A program made the translations under genes and the position numbers. Below the pieces are notes generated by a model that was given only the letters and a program-made list of their open reading frames with translations, was not told the DNA's origin and made no database searches. From contig JAEXCG010000171.1 in the NCBI GenBank assembly GCA_023402355.1, positions 1-20,754 of the forward strand: 20,754 nucleotides of DNA. The letters are read 5' to 3'. Below are positions 1 to 7,211 of the stretch, in pieces; the stretch's first letter is position 1; each line of letters begins with the position of its first letter. The DNA comes from Bacillota bacterium (GTDB lineage: Bacteria > Bacillota > Clostridia > Christensenellales > Aristaeellaceae).

Positions 1-1621
1 GCGAAAAGGGAAGGACGCTGCCGAACTCCTTCTTCATCTTCCCCACGGCGAGCGCATAGGCCGCCCCGCCGGATACGTGCAGACGCGTCATCGTAAGCGT
101 GCCGGAAAGCGCAAACTTGCCCGGAGCCGCCGACTCGATTACCACGCCCAGCTCGTCGGCGAGGCCGCCCGACAGGTCGGGGATGACGAACTCGAGCGTA
201 ATTTCCGGTTCGCTGCCCTCCAGCAGCAGGGGCTTTTGCAGGAGCTCGCGTCCGCTCAGGCTTTCGCGGACATAGGGAGTCAGGATGAGCGCTTCCCCGC
301 TGAGCTTGTCGTACGCAAAGCGCATCTCTACCGTCTGGCCCGGATAGGCGCGCGGTGAAAACACGGGCATGTAGCGCTCGTCGCTGAAGTCCGCGCGCCG
401 CCAAAAGGGCTTGTAAAAGAGATTGGCTTTCTGCCCGCGCACCATCCGATCCAGGAGCACCGTGCCGCCCGGCCGCTTTACGCAGGTCGGCACGGTGCAG
501 TCAAACCGCAGGCCGTGCGAGCTGCCCGGCAGGGAAAAATCGAAATACGTCTCGCCCTCGCGCACGCGCGATCCGATCTCTTCAGGCGGCTCCTCTCCCC
601 GCAGACGGTACGCCCAGCCCGCCAGCTCGTAGGCGTAGCTGGGGATGTCGAGGATGTTCAGGTAGCCCGATATGCCGGAAAGCACGATCTCGTCATTGAC
701 CGGATCGCGGTAATGAGCCGGCAAGCCTTTGAGTCCGCAGGCCACGCCCAGGATAGTGCCCACGTTGCCTGCGTTGCAGTCGGTATCCCAGCCGCACATC
801 GCAGCAATCTCGATCGTGCGCGCAAAATCCCCCTCGCCGTAGCAGAGCGCCAGGGCGCATACGCCCGCGTTGGGAATGATATGGCACACGCCGCCGTAGC
901 GGTCGTAGCCCCATTCCTGTTCGAGCATCGCACGGCAGGCGCGCCAGTCCTCCGGCTTTTCCCGATAAAAAGCCCGTACCGCTTGAACCACCGCCGCGTA
1001 AACGCTTTCCTTGGGAATCTGCTCGAGGCCCGCGTCGATGATCCGCTGAACATCGCTCGTCGCGAACGCCGCGGAAATGCACGCGGCGACAAAGGCCGCG
1101 CCGTTCAGTCCCTCGCCGTCGTGGCTGACGGAGGCCGCGGCCCGGGCATAGGCGGCCGCGCGCGCGGGATCGTCCGGCGCGACCAGCCCCCAGGTGTCGA
1201 TGAAGATTTGCCCGCCGATCTGCTCGGCCAGCGTCTTTCCGTTCTGGCGAATCGACCCGGACTGCGGCGCCGGAACGCCGTTTTTCAGGTTCAGATATGC
1301 CGTATGCTCGGTGCTGACGCCGTAACCGCCCCACCAATACAGACCCACGCCCTCGCGCGCATAGTTGAGCCAGGCCTCCGCCACCGCCTGGGGCGTCACC
1401 TCGCCGCCCGCGTCGCGCAGCGCGCGCAGGAAAAAGACGGGGCCGTTCGCGTCGTCGTCCGCCGCAAAGTGCTTAAAGTCCTTTACGTAGCCGCGGATGT
1501 CCCCATAGGTGCGCCGGATGCGTTCGCAGTCCCAAATCGCGGGTTCCACGGGCGCCCCCAGCCGAATGCCGATGTTCATGCCCAGAAAGCCGGCGTAAAT
1601 TTTCTCCACGTATTGCGCCAA
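1..1621 (-). CDS. ADP-ribosylglycohydrolase family protein, 3' end beyond window
   Basis: The reading frame is open from a TTG at 1621-1619 to the left edge, at least 540 residues. It carries the two acidic signatures of the DraG/ADP-ribosylglycohydrolase family (PF03747): an AADDDAN segment with Asp55-57, and GWDTDCNAGNVG with Asp279 and Asp281. In the family these bind the metal pair that activates water for N- or O-glycosidic bond hydrolysis. The TTG is chosen because AAAAGGAG lies about ten bases upstream; the GTG at 1630 is too close to that site. The catalytic part ends near residue 330. The rest is beta-rich, looks like a carbohydrate-binding-type sandwich, and makes the protein much longer than the usual 300-350 residues. 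It is the last visible gene of the AtuA/ABC-transporter operon, behind a hairpin at 1672-1702. In such transporter loci these enzymes may act on glycosides rather than ADP-ribosylated proteins, which is inference. No signal peptide is seen. Confidence 0.88.
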   Translation of the reverse strand, partial: MAQYVEKIYAGFLGMNIGIRLGAPVEPAIWDCERIRRTYGDIRGYVKDFKHFAADDDANGPVFFLRALRDAGGEVTPQAVAEAWLNYAREGVGLYWWGGYGVSTEHTAYLNLKNGVPAPQSGSIRQNGKTLAEQIGGQIFIDTWGLVAPDDPARAAAYARAAASVSHDGEGLNGAAFVAACISAAFATSDVQRIIDAGLEQIPKESVYAAVVQAVRAFYREKPEDWRACRAMLEQEWGYDRYGGVCHIIPNAGVCALALCYGEGDFARTIEIAAMCGWDTDCNAGNVGTILGVACGLKGLPAHYRDPVNDEIVLSGISGYLNILDIPSYAYELAGWAYRLRGEEPPEEIGSRVREGETYFDFSLPGSSHGLRFDCTVPTCVKRPGGTVLLDRMVRGQKANLFYKPFWRRADFSDERYMPVFSPRAYPGQTVEMRFAYDKLSGEALILTPYVRESLSGRELLQKPLLLEGSEPEITLEFVIPDLSGGLADELGVVIESAAPGKFALSGTLTMTRLHVSGGAAYALAVGKMKKEFGSVLPFS

Positions 1622-1671
1622 ATGAGACACGCTCCTTTTGAATGCTCTGCCGGAAACCGCTGAAAATCGAA

Positions 1672-1702
1672 GCAAGGGGGACGCTGCCGTCCCCCTCCTT
1701 GC
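1672..1702 (-). terminator. Intercistronic hairpin after the solute-binding protein gene
   Basis: GGGGGACG and CGTCCCCC form a perfect 8-bp stem around a four-base loop, extended by GCAA/TTGC arms with a small bulge. It begins nine bases after the solute-binding protein stop codon. The bases following it on the minus strand are only mildly T-rich. It is therefore probably a partial terminator or mRNA-stabilising hairpin that keeps binding-protein transcript in excess of the downstream ADP-ribosylglycohydrolase gene. Confidence 0.55.
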
Positions 1703-1710
1703 GATTTGGC

Positions 1711-3156
1711 TTACTTGAGCACAGAGTTGATGTATTCGTTCAGCGCGTCGCCGCCGGCCGCGTTGAACTTCGTGACCATCTCTGCGAAGTCGTCCACCGG
1801 GCGCACGCCGCGGACGATCTCGTTGGCGTACTCCGTGTAGATGGACTTGACGGCCGCGAGCTGGGGCTGCAGGTCCTCGGGGATGATGACGTTGACGTCG
1901 TCCGCGTAGTACTTGGCGCCGAGGGTCAGGCTGTCCTGCGCCGGGGTGCTCAGCACCGGGGTCGCGAGCTTCAGCTCCGCGGGCAGGCCGTCCGCCGTCG
2001 GGAAGAAGCGGGCCCAATAGCCGCCCCACGCGTCGGTAAAGTTTACCGTATCCGCGTCGAGCGTGTAATGCACGCCCTCTACGCCCAGCTTGTCGATCAT
2101 GCGCCCCTCGGGGCTGGCCATGAAGTCGAGGATGGCGAAGGCCGCGTCCTTCACGTTCTGTTCGATGGTGGCGTTGATCGCGAATCCGCGCTCTTCCTTC
2201 GTCACGTCGATGGAGGCGTAGGCCTGGCCGAGACCCTTGGCCGGGGGCAGCGCGACCAGCTCGGCGCCCTCGCCCATCGTCTGCACCATCTTGGTGTTGT
2301 ACACCTGGATGACGTCGCCGGCGGTGCCGGCGATCAGCGCGCAGTCGCCCTCGTAGAAGGCCTGCTCCATGGTGTCCCACGCCTTGGTGATGTAGTCGGC
2401 GTCGAGGATGCCGTCGGCGTACAGGCCTGCGTAATAAGCGAGCTTGTTCTTTTCCTGCTCGGTCACCATGGAGTAGACGTACTTGCCGTCCTCCTGCTTC
2501 ATGAGGGTGCCTGTGACGCCGAAAGCGTGGTTGAAGATGCTGTCCAGACGGCTGAGGCCACCGTCTACCGTGACGCCGTATTTCACCACGCCCGCGTCCA
2601 TGAGTTCCTTGAGCACGGCGGCATAGTTCTCCGGCGTCGGGTCAGCCAGGAAGGCGTCCTTCGAGGCGGCCTGCGCCAGGAAGTCGGCGCGGATCACCGG
2701 CGCGAAGAACTTCGCGGGCGCCGCCCACAGCAGGTAAGGGGAGCTCGCCAGCCGCGCCTTGGAATGCGCGCCCAGCAGGTCCTTTACGTAAGTGGACTTT
2801 TCGATATAGGGCGTCAGGTCTTCCAGTAGCCCTTCTGTGACCACCGGCGTATCGGTATTGCCCTGGAAGAAGATGATGTCGGGATTGATTTCGCCCGTGC
2901 GGAATGCCAGCGGCACCACGTCGACGTACTTGCCGGCCGGTGCTTCGAGGATGGTGATGTCCACGTAGTTGCCCTGCGCGGCCATACCCTTTTCGATCGC
3001 CTCCACGACGGCGATGGTGTCCGCCTCCTCGGGCGAAACGTCCTTGATGAGAATCGATACGGGAACGGGCGCCTGCTCGGTGCCGATCTCGGCAAATGCG
3101 ACGGTGCCGACGAGTGCCATCATGACGGCGAGCAGAATTGCGGTCCATTTTTTCAT
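1711..3156 (-). CDS. Extracellular solute-binding protein of a carbohydrate-type ABC transporter
   Basis: This 481-residue protein would capture the substrate outside the membrane and deliver it to the two permeases encoded just upstream in the operon. It starts with a clear signal peptide: MKKW, a hydrophobic stretch, then AFA followed by Glu at about residue 23. The length and the 'NPDIIFFQGNTDTPVV' style region suit the family-1 extracellular solute-binding proteins that accompany LplB/LplC permeases. The ATG is preceded by AAAGGAGG at good spacing. Oddly there is no lipobox cysteine, although binding proteins of Gram-positive ABC importers are usually lipoproteins; the AFA-E site looks like a signal peptidase I site. 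Substrate cannot be read from the sequence. A 64-bp gap with a CG-rich palindrome separates it from the permease gene. Confidence 0.88.
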   Translation of the reverse strand: MKKWTAILLAVMMALVGTVAFAEIGTEQAPVPVSILIKDVSPEEADTIAVVEAIEKGMAAQGNYVDITILEAPAGKYVDVVPLAFRTGEINPDIIFFQGNTDTPVVTEGLLEDLTPYIEKSTYVKDLLGAHSKARLASSPYLLWAAPAKFFAPVIRADFLAQAASKDAFLADPTPENYAAVLKELMDAGVVKYGVTVDGGLSRLDSIFNHAFGVTGTLMKQEDGKYVYSMVTEQEKNKLAYYAGLYADGILDADYITKAWDTMEQAFYEGDCALIAGTAGDVIQVYNTKMVQTMGEGAELVALPPAKGLGQAYASIDVTKEERGFAINATIEQNVKDAAFAILDFMASPEGRMIDKLGVEGVHYTLDADTVNFTDAWGGYWARFFPTADGLPAELKLATPVLSTPAQDSLTLGAKYYADDVNVIIPEDLQPQLAAVKSIYTEYANEIVRGVRPVDDFAEMVTKFNAAGGDALNEYINSVLK

Positions 3157-3207
3157 CGGGTTTCCCTCCTTTAATATTCTCCCGGCCGGCTGTGCGGCCG
3201 TTAGATA

Positions 3208-3219
3208 CGCGCATGCGCG
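3208..3219. repeat. 12-bp perfect palindrome in permease/binding-protein gap
   Basis: CGCGCATGCGCG reads the same on both strands and lies directly after the stop codon of the second permease gene. It is followed on the minus strand by GGCC/GGCC arms that could also pair. A role in mRNA processing between permease and binding-protein cistrons is possible but not shown. Confidence 0.4.
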
Positions 3220-3220
3220 C

Positions 3221-4111
3221 TCATTCCTTCACGCTTCCCGCCATGACGTCTTTGGTGTAAAACTTGAGCACGAAGGGATAGAGCAGCAGGATCGGCACGA
3301 TGGCGATCACGATGGTCGCCGTCTTGAGCGCGCCGTAATCGATGCGGGCGAGCTCATTGTAGTTCATGATGTTCTGCGCCCCCACGAGGGACACCGTATC
3401 CCCCAGCACGACGAACTGGCGCAGAATCACCTGCAGGGTGGTCTTGGATTTTTCCGTCAGGTAGATGCTGGCCTTGAAGTATTCGTTCCAGCGCACCACC
3501 GCGTAGAACATCGTGATGGTCGCGATGCCGCTCTTGGCCAGCGGAAACACCATGGAGGACAGCATGCGCACGTGCCCCGCGCCGTCGATCCGCGCGGCCT
3601 CGTAGATGTCGCTGGGCACGGCCTGAAAGTAGCGCATCATGATGATCAGGTAGTAGACGTTCACCGAAGTGACCAGGATCACCGACCACCGGCTGCCGAT
3701 CAGCCCAAGGTCCTTAACCAGCAGGTATTCCGGCACGAGCCCCGGGTCAAAGAGCATCATCACGATCAGGAAGGTCATGATCGTCCGCTTGAACATCAGG
3801 CCCGGCTGGATCAGCACATAGGCCGCGCTGGTCGTCAGCACGATGTTGATGGCCGTGCCGACCACGGTGATGAAGACGGAGTTCCAAAGCGTCGGCAGGA
3901 TCACCTTATTGCTGAAGACGATCTGGTAGTTGATGGTGCTGAATCCCGCCGGGATGATCCGCAGGCCGCTCATCGAGGGCGAAAGCGCGGGATCGGAGAA
4001 GGACTTGGCGAGGATGTTGAGCAGCGGCACCAGCATCGTCAGCGACAGCAGGATCATGAGCAGGTTGAGCAGCAGCTGGCCGGGGCTGAACAGCTTTTTC
4101 CACTTATTCAT
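3221..4111 (-). CDS. Carbohydrate ABC transporter permease (LplC/YtcP type)
   Basis: A 296-residue inner-membrane subunit with about six hydrophobic segments. The cytoplasmic EAA loop, which docks the ATPase, is visible as YEAARIDGAGHVRMLSSMVF followed by PLAKSG. The N-terminal 'LLMILLSLTMLVPLLNILAKSFSDP' pattern and the C-terminal 'FYTKDVMAGSVKE' are characteristic of the YtcP/LplC branch of CUT1-type permeases. The ATG at 4111 has AAGGAGG seven bases upstream, and that site overlaps the TAA stop of the preceding permease, so the two are translationally close-coupled. It should form a heterodimer with the 4124-5038 product. No ATP-binding subunit is encoded nearby, so the pair probably uses a shared MsmX-type ATPase encoded elsewhere (known for this family, inferred here). 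Confidence 0.92.
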   Translation of the reverse strand: MNKWKKLFSPGQLLLNLLMILLSLTMLVPLLNILAKSFSDPALSPSMSGLRIIPAGFSTINYQIVFSNKVILPTLWNSVFITVVGTAINIVLTTSAAYVLIQPGLMFKRTIMTFLIVMMLFDPGLVPEYLLVKDLGLIGSRWSVILVTSVNVYYLIIMMRYFQAVPSDIYEAARIDGAGHVRMLSSMVFPLAKSGIATITMFYAVVRWNEYFKASIYLTEKSKTTLQVILRQFVVLGDTVSLVGAQNIMNYNELARIDYGALKTATIVIAIVPILLLYPFVLKFYTKDVMAGSVKE

Positions 4112-4123
4112 TCGCGCGCCTCC

Positions 4124-5038
4124 TTACCATACGCCCGTGCCGGTGAGGCGCTTGCTGACGACATGGGTGCAAAGCACCAGAAGCACGCCGAAGATGCCTT
4201 TGACCAGACCGACGGCCGTCGCCAGCGAGTATTGCCCCTGCCCGATGCCGATGCTGTAGATGTACGTATCCAGGATCTCGATGCGGCTGTTGACCGCGGC
4301 GTTGGTGAAGTTGAGCACCTGGTCAAAGCCCGCGTTCAGGAAAAAGCCGAGGTTCAGGATGAACATCGTCACCATCGGGGTGACCAGCGCGGGCAGCACG
4401 ATGTAACGGATCATCTGCATGCGCGAGGCGCCGTCGATGTCCGCCGCCTCGTACAGGGACGGGCTGATGCCGAGGATGGTGGTGAAGTAGATGATCGAAT
4501 CCCAGCCGAGCGAACGCCACCCCTCCGAGAAGAAGAGCACCCAGCGGATCGATCCCTTGTCGGTCATGTAGTCGATGGGCACGCGCCCGAACATCCCGCG
4601 AATCTGGTTTACCGCGCCCGTCTTGGCCAGAAACGTGATCCAGATGCCGGCGATCACGACCCAGGAAAGGAAGTGCGGCAGGTAGCTGACGACCTGGGTA
4701 AACTTGCGCAGAGGGCCGCTGCGCATCTCGGAGAGCAAAATCGCAAAGATTGCGAAGAAGGGGAAAAGCAACACGTACTTCATCAGGCTGATGACCAGCG
4801 TATTGACGAGAATGTCCTTCATCAGGGGCGAACTGAACATCATTTCAAAGTATTTCGTGCCCGCCCAGGTCCACGCGCTGCGGCCGCTGAAGTTGAAAAA
4901 GGCGAGCCGCATGTTCCAGATCGGGATCACCCGAAAGATGAGAAAGTACAAGACCGTCGGCAGCAGCATGGCGTAAAGCACCCAATCAACCCGCAGGCGC
5001 TTTAAACCCAAGCGAAGCCTGGCGTCATGCTCACGCAT
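4124..5038 (-). CDS. ABC transporter permease (LplB type)
   Basis: A 304-residue membrane subunit, partner of the LplC-type permease. It has an N-terminal 'LLPTVLYFLIFRVIPIWNMRLAFFNFSG' membrane segment typical of LplB-like proteins and an EAA loop, YEAADIDGASRMQMIRYIVL, in the second half. The start is placed at the ATG at 5038, with GGAGG eight bases upstream; the in-frame GTG at 5047 lies within that ribosome binding site and is rejected. The protein follows the DUF4387 gene after a 55-bp gap and precedes the second permease by 12 bases. The substrate of LplB-type systems is usually an oligosaccharide or aldouronate; nothing in this sequence fixes it. Confidence 0.92.
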   Translation of the reverse strand: MREHDARLRLGLKRLRVDWVLYAMLLPTVLYFLIFRVIPIWNMRLAFFNFSGRSAWTWAGTKYFEMMFSSPLMKDILVNTLVISLMKYVLLFPFFAIFAILLSEMRSGPLRKFTQVVSYLPHFLSWVVIAGIWITFLAKTGAVNQIRGMFGRVPIDYMTDKGSIRWVLFFSEGWRSLGWDSIIYFTTILGISPSLYEAADIDGASRMQMIRYIVLPALVTPMVTMFILNLGFFLNAGFDQVLNFTNAAVNSRIEILDTYIYSIGIGQGQYSLATAVGLVKGIFGVLLVLCTHVVSKRLTGTGVW

Positions 5039-5093
5039 CGCACGCACCTCCCGTTTCAGGGCATCTGCCCCGCGCTCACTCGTTAAAACCCTA

Positions 5094-5402
5094 TCAGGGG
5101 ATTTCGATGTCCATCAGCGGCGCGTGCTGCTGCGCGCCGTAGACGTCGCGGTCGCCCACCGTTCCGGATGCGACGTCCCGCAGATACGTGATCTTGATGC
5201 CCAGCGCGGCGTCGTAATGGACGAACTCGACGATTCGTTCCTGCGGGATGCGGTATAACGCCGCGATGCTCTCGCGCGTAACCGCGCCGCTTTGAAGCAC
5301 CCGGCGATACGTCTCAGGCCGGTCGAAAAGGATGTCCAGCGTCACCTCAAAGGGCCCGCTGTTCTTGCTGCGCAGCACCTTGGCAAGCTCGTAAAGACGC
5401 AT
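5094..5402 (-). CDS. DUF4387 family protein, AtuA partner
   Basis: A 102-residue cytoplasmic protein with the DUF4387 pattern: an N-terminal 'LAKVLRSKNSGPFEVTLDILF' followed by an Asp-Arg-Pro turn and a C-terminal 'GDRDVYGAQQHAPL' segment. The family is known almost only by its position beside AtuA/DUF1446 proteins, either as a separate gene, as here, or close to it; the function is unknown. The ATG at 5402 is preceded by GGAGG eight bases upstream, inside the end of the AtuA gene, and the two genes are separated by three bases. Tight coupling suggests a stoichiometric complex or a shared reaction. The acid-rich, non-membrane sequence has no signal peptide. Confidence 0.85.
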   Translation of the reverse strand: MRLYELAKVLRSKNSGPFEVTLDILFDRPETYRRVLQSGAVTRESIAALYRIPQERIVEFVHYDAALGIKITYLRDVASGTVGDRDVYGAQQHAPLMDIEIP

Positions 5403-5405
5403 GGC

Positions 5406-6767
5406 TCATACCTCCACGATTTCGATGGGGAACAGTCTGCGCGCGTCCTCCACCTTGAGCAGATGATAGACGGAAAACGCGTAAACAGGGCCAAAGGGTA
5501 CGTCGCTTGGGGCAAAGGGAAACGCCAGATTGCCCGCAGTGGACTTGCGGCCCGGATATCCATAGTGCAGGTAGGAGGACCGCACCGTCGCGCAGATGGC
5601 GTTCGCCATCTCCTGCGTCGCCGCGATCACCTCGAACATCAGGCCGATTTCGTGCGGCGTATCCCGGTAGGGCTCGCATTCCCCCATCACGGCGTCCTTG
5701 CCGTAATGATAAAAGTTTATTTTATAATCCTCCGGCGGGATATCGCTGTAATAGGCGCGCACGCCCTTTACCACCTCGCGCTCCACCTCCTCAAGCCTTG
5801 CGATGAGCAGGGGATCGCGTATGCCCGCCAGCACAAAGGTGCGATAGGCGACCTGCCTTGCGCCCTCAAGCTTGACCGTATAGGGCTGCGGGTCATAGCG
5901 GCTTCCCCGCACGCGCACACGCCCCTCCCCTATCTCTTCAAAGGAGCATTGGCTTAAGTCCAGCCGCATGCCCGGGCCGTGCAGCAAATACGGGTGGTCC
6001 TTTTCGTAAAAGGTGTGCGCCGCAACGCTCACAGAGGTGCACTTTCGATCGGCAGAGGCCGGATAGACGGTGAAGGAATCCTCCTCCAGCACACCGAGCA
6101 TGCAGTCCTTTGTCGTGCCCGGCTCGCAGCACAGCGCGCCGCATTCGAGGATCTTCCCCAGATGATAGGAAAGCCCCGCGTCGTGCCCCCGCCAGACGCC
6201 CACCGCCGCAAACGGCGCGGGGTCGTAGGCGCGACCGCAGATGACGATCTGCACGCCGTCCGATAGCGCGTCCAGAATCGGCTCAAGCCCCATCTGCGCG
6301 ACCACGCCGTTTGTCTGCTCGAGGGTCTCCCGCGTAAGATCCGGCACGTTTTCGCTCATCTTTTCGACGCGCCCCTCGGCCATGCCGCGCAAAATTTCCT
6401 CGTTCGGCACGTCCGCCCATATCACGGCGGTCTTGGGGTGCCAGTTCATCTGCGCGCAAAGCTCCCGGATGATGTCGAGCGTCCACTGCGTATGGACGCG
6501 CGCGCCCGATCCGCCTGCGGAGCCAATCACCAGCGGAATTTCCCGCTCCTGCGCGCCGCGCATGAGCAGCGCCAGGTCCTTGCGGGCCGCCATGCGGCTG
6601 ACAATCGCCACGCCTGCGCCCAGCTTGTGCGGGCCCGCGTCCGTCGATCCGGCGTCCACGACGATGGCGTCCGGCTTTTCCTCCATAGCCCGCCGAAAGG
6701 ATTCCTCCGGAAAGCCGTACCCCAATATACCGCAGGGGGAACAAATGCACGTACGAATGATCAACAC
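5406..6767 (-). CDS. AtuA family protein (DUF1446, acyclic terpene utilization-like)
   Basis: A protein of about 453 residues beginning with the family hallmark GILGYGFPEESF and then VDAGSTDAGPHKLG, both typical of AtuA/DUF1446 (PF07287). Pseudomonas AtuA belongs to the citronellol/geraniol degradation cluster, but most members, especially in Clostridia, have unknown roles, and the terpene label should not be transferred. It is the first gene of the minus-strand operon, 3 bases before DUF4387 and upstream of the transporter, so it probably handles the imported compound. The N terminus is Cys-rich (TCICSPCG), where relatives often have SPTG. The start is unclear. GTG at 6767 abuts an AGAGG sequence with no spacing, TTG at 6764 is also too close, and an ATT at 6758 would have ideal spacing. 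No ATG lies in frame upstream. Confidence 0.85.
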   Translation of the reverse strand: MLIIRTCICSPCGILGYGFPEESFRRAMEEKPDAIVVDAGSTDAGPHKLGAGVAIVSRMAARKDLALLMRGAQEREIPLVIGSAGGSGARVHTQWTLDIIRELCAQMNWHPKTAVIWADVPNEEILRGMAEGRVEKMSENVPDLTRETLEQTNGVVAQMGLEPILDALSDGVQIVICGRAYDPAPFAAVGVWRGHDAGLSYHLGKILECGALCCEPGTTKDCMLGVLEEDSFTVYPASADRKCTSVSVAAHTFYEKDHPYLLHGPGMRLDLSQCSFEEIGEGRVRVRGSRYDPQPYTVKLEGARQVAYRTFVLAGIRDPLLIARLEEVEREVVKGVRAYYSDIPPEDYKINFYHYGKDAVMGECEPYRDTPHEIGLMFEVIAATQEMANAICATVRSSYLHYGYPGRKSTAGNLAFPFAPSDVPFGPVYAFSVYHLLKVEDARRLFPIEIVEV

Positions 6768-6820
6768 CTCTGTTTCAGCCGTGTGTATTATAGCCGGGAC
6801 CGCGCCCGTTTTCTGCTTTC

Positions 6821-6849
6821 ATTGTAATACGCTCTTCACGCTCTGTCAA
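6821..6849 (-). promoter_or_regulatory. Sigma-A-type promoter of the AtuA/ABC/ADPRH operon
   Basis: TTGACA at 6849-6844 and TACAAT at 6826-6821 are separated by exactly 17 bases. This is a near-consensus housekeeping promoter. Transcription would start near 6814 and give a leader of about 47 bases before the AtuA start. A second TATAAT at 6792-6787 lacks a matching -35 and is probably not used. Confidence 0.75.
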
Positions 6850-6870
6850 TGGTTTAACTAATAAACCATT
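6848..6870. promoter_or_regulatory. 23-bp dyad, probable operator next to the -35
   Basis: AATGGTTTA and TAAACCATT form perfect 9-bp arms around a five-base centre (ACTAA). The dyad overlaps the outer two bases of the -35 hexamer of the operon promoter. Its size and symmetry suit a dimeric regulator such as a GntR, LacI or ROK protein. No T-run follows, so it is not a terminator. No obvious regulator gene lies adjacent. Confidence 0.6.
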
Positions 6871-6966
6871 TTATTTATTTTTGCTGATTCAAGTTTAAAT
6901 CAATTAGAATTATTGATCTTTTCATCCATCTATCAAAGCTATTCTTCTGTGCATCCCATCTATATC

Positions 6967-7166
6967 CTTCTCCGAGGTTCCGCGCAGCTAAGCTTCACCG
7001 CCCACAGCGACGTTAAATAGCTTACGAGGGAAGCGCCGGACAGATCCGGTTCGGTCATAAAGGACCGTCCGTCCTTTGTTTGGAACCGTCTCGTCCGTCG
7101 CCAAAACAAGGGCCCCGTCGCGTGGGACCTTTGGCGCGCCGCCTTCATACTGTAGAATCGGGGAAG
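6967..7166 (+). ncRNA. Candidate structured RNA of about 200 nt
   Basis: Within a 440-bp non-coding gap, at least five helices nest in order. CUUCUCCGA 6967-6975 pairs with 7158-7166 (9 bp, one U-G). GGUUCC 6976-6981 pairs with GGAACC 7082-7087. CCGGA/UCCGG pairs at 7036-7049, AAAGGAC/GUCCUUU at 7059-7077, and CGCCAAA/UUUGGCG at 7099-7136. Alternative short pairings join 6986-6996 with 7018-7034. The plus strand is favoured because the U-G pair becomes an A-C mismatch on the other strand and because unpaired segments such as GUUAAAUAG and ACGAGGGAAG are A/G-rich. It may be an independent RNA or a leader for the collagen-like gene. The size and Clostridia-like context recall large ncRNA classes such as the raiA motif, but I cannot confirm the match. 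The closing helix overlaps the putative sporulation promoter, which weakens one of the two. Confidence 0.5.
7127..7154 (+). promoter_or_regulatory. Sigma-K/sigma-E-like promoter element, collagen-like gene 1
   Basis: CATACTGTA at 7146-7154 fits the mother-cell sigma-K -10 pattern CATAnnnTA, with AC at 7127-7128 placed 17 bases upstream as expected for the short -35. The second collagen-like gene has the same arrangement at 8406-8433. This is motif reading only; an overlapping TAGAAT at 7153-7158 could serve sigma-A instead. Confidence 0.4.
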
Positions 7167-7211
7167 TCGGGCGCTGTTCGCTTCCTACTCCTCCTGAAAC
7201 GGGTGATTGAT

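Noticed and set aside
515..1663. Long plus-strand frame opposite the ADP-ribosylglycohydrolase
   Set aside because: It is the antisense shadow of a gene with clear catalytic motifs in a GC-rich sequence; its own product has no recognisable domain or ribosome binding site.
1642..5005. Long plus-strand frames (395 and 678 residues) opposite the binding protein and permeases
   Set aside because: Composition is His/Arg/Asp-rich and domain-free, as expected for antisense frames; the minus-strand genes have signal peptide, EAA loops and good ribosome binding sites.
6787..6792. Perfect TATAAT as a second AtuA promoter
   Set aside because: The bases 17 upstream do not resemble a -35, and a complete promoter is present at 6849-6821.
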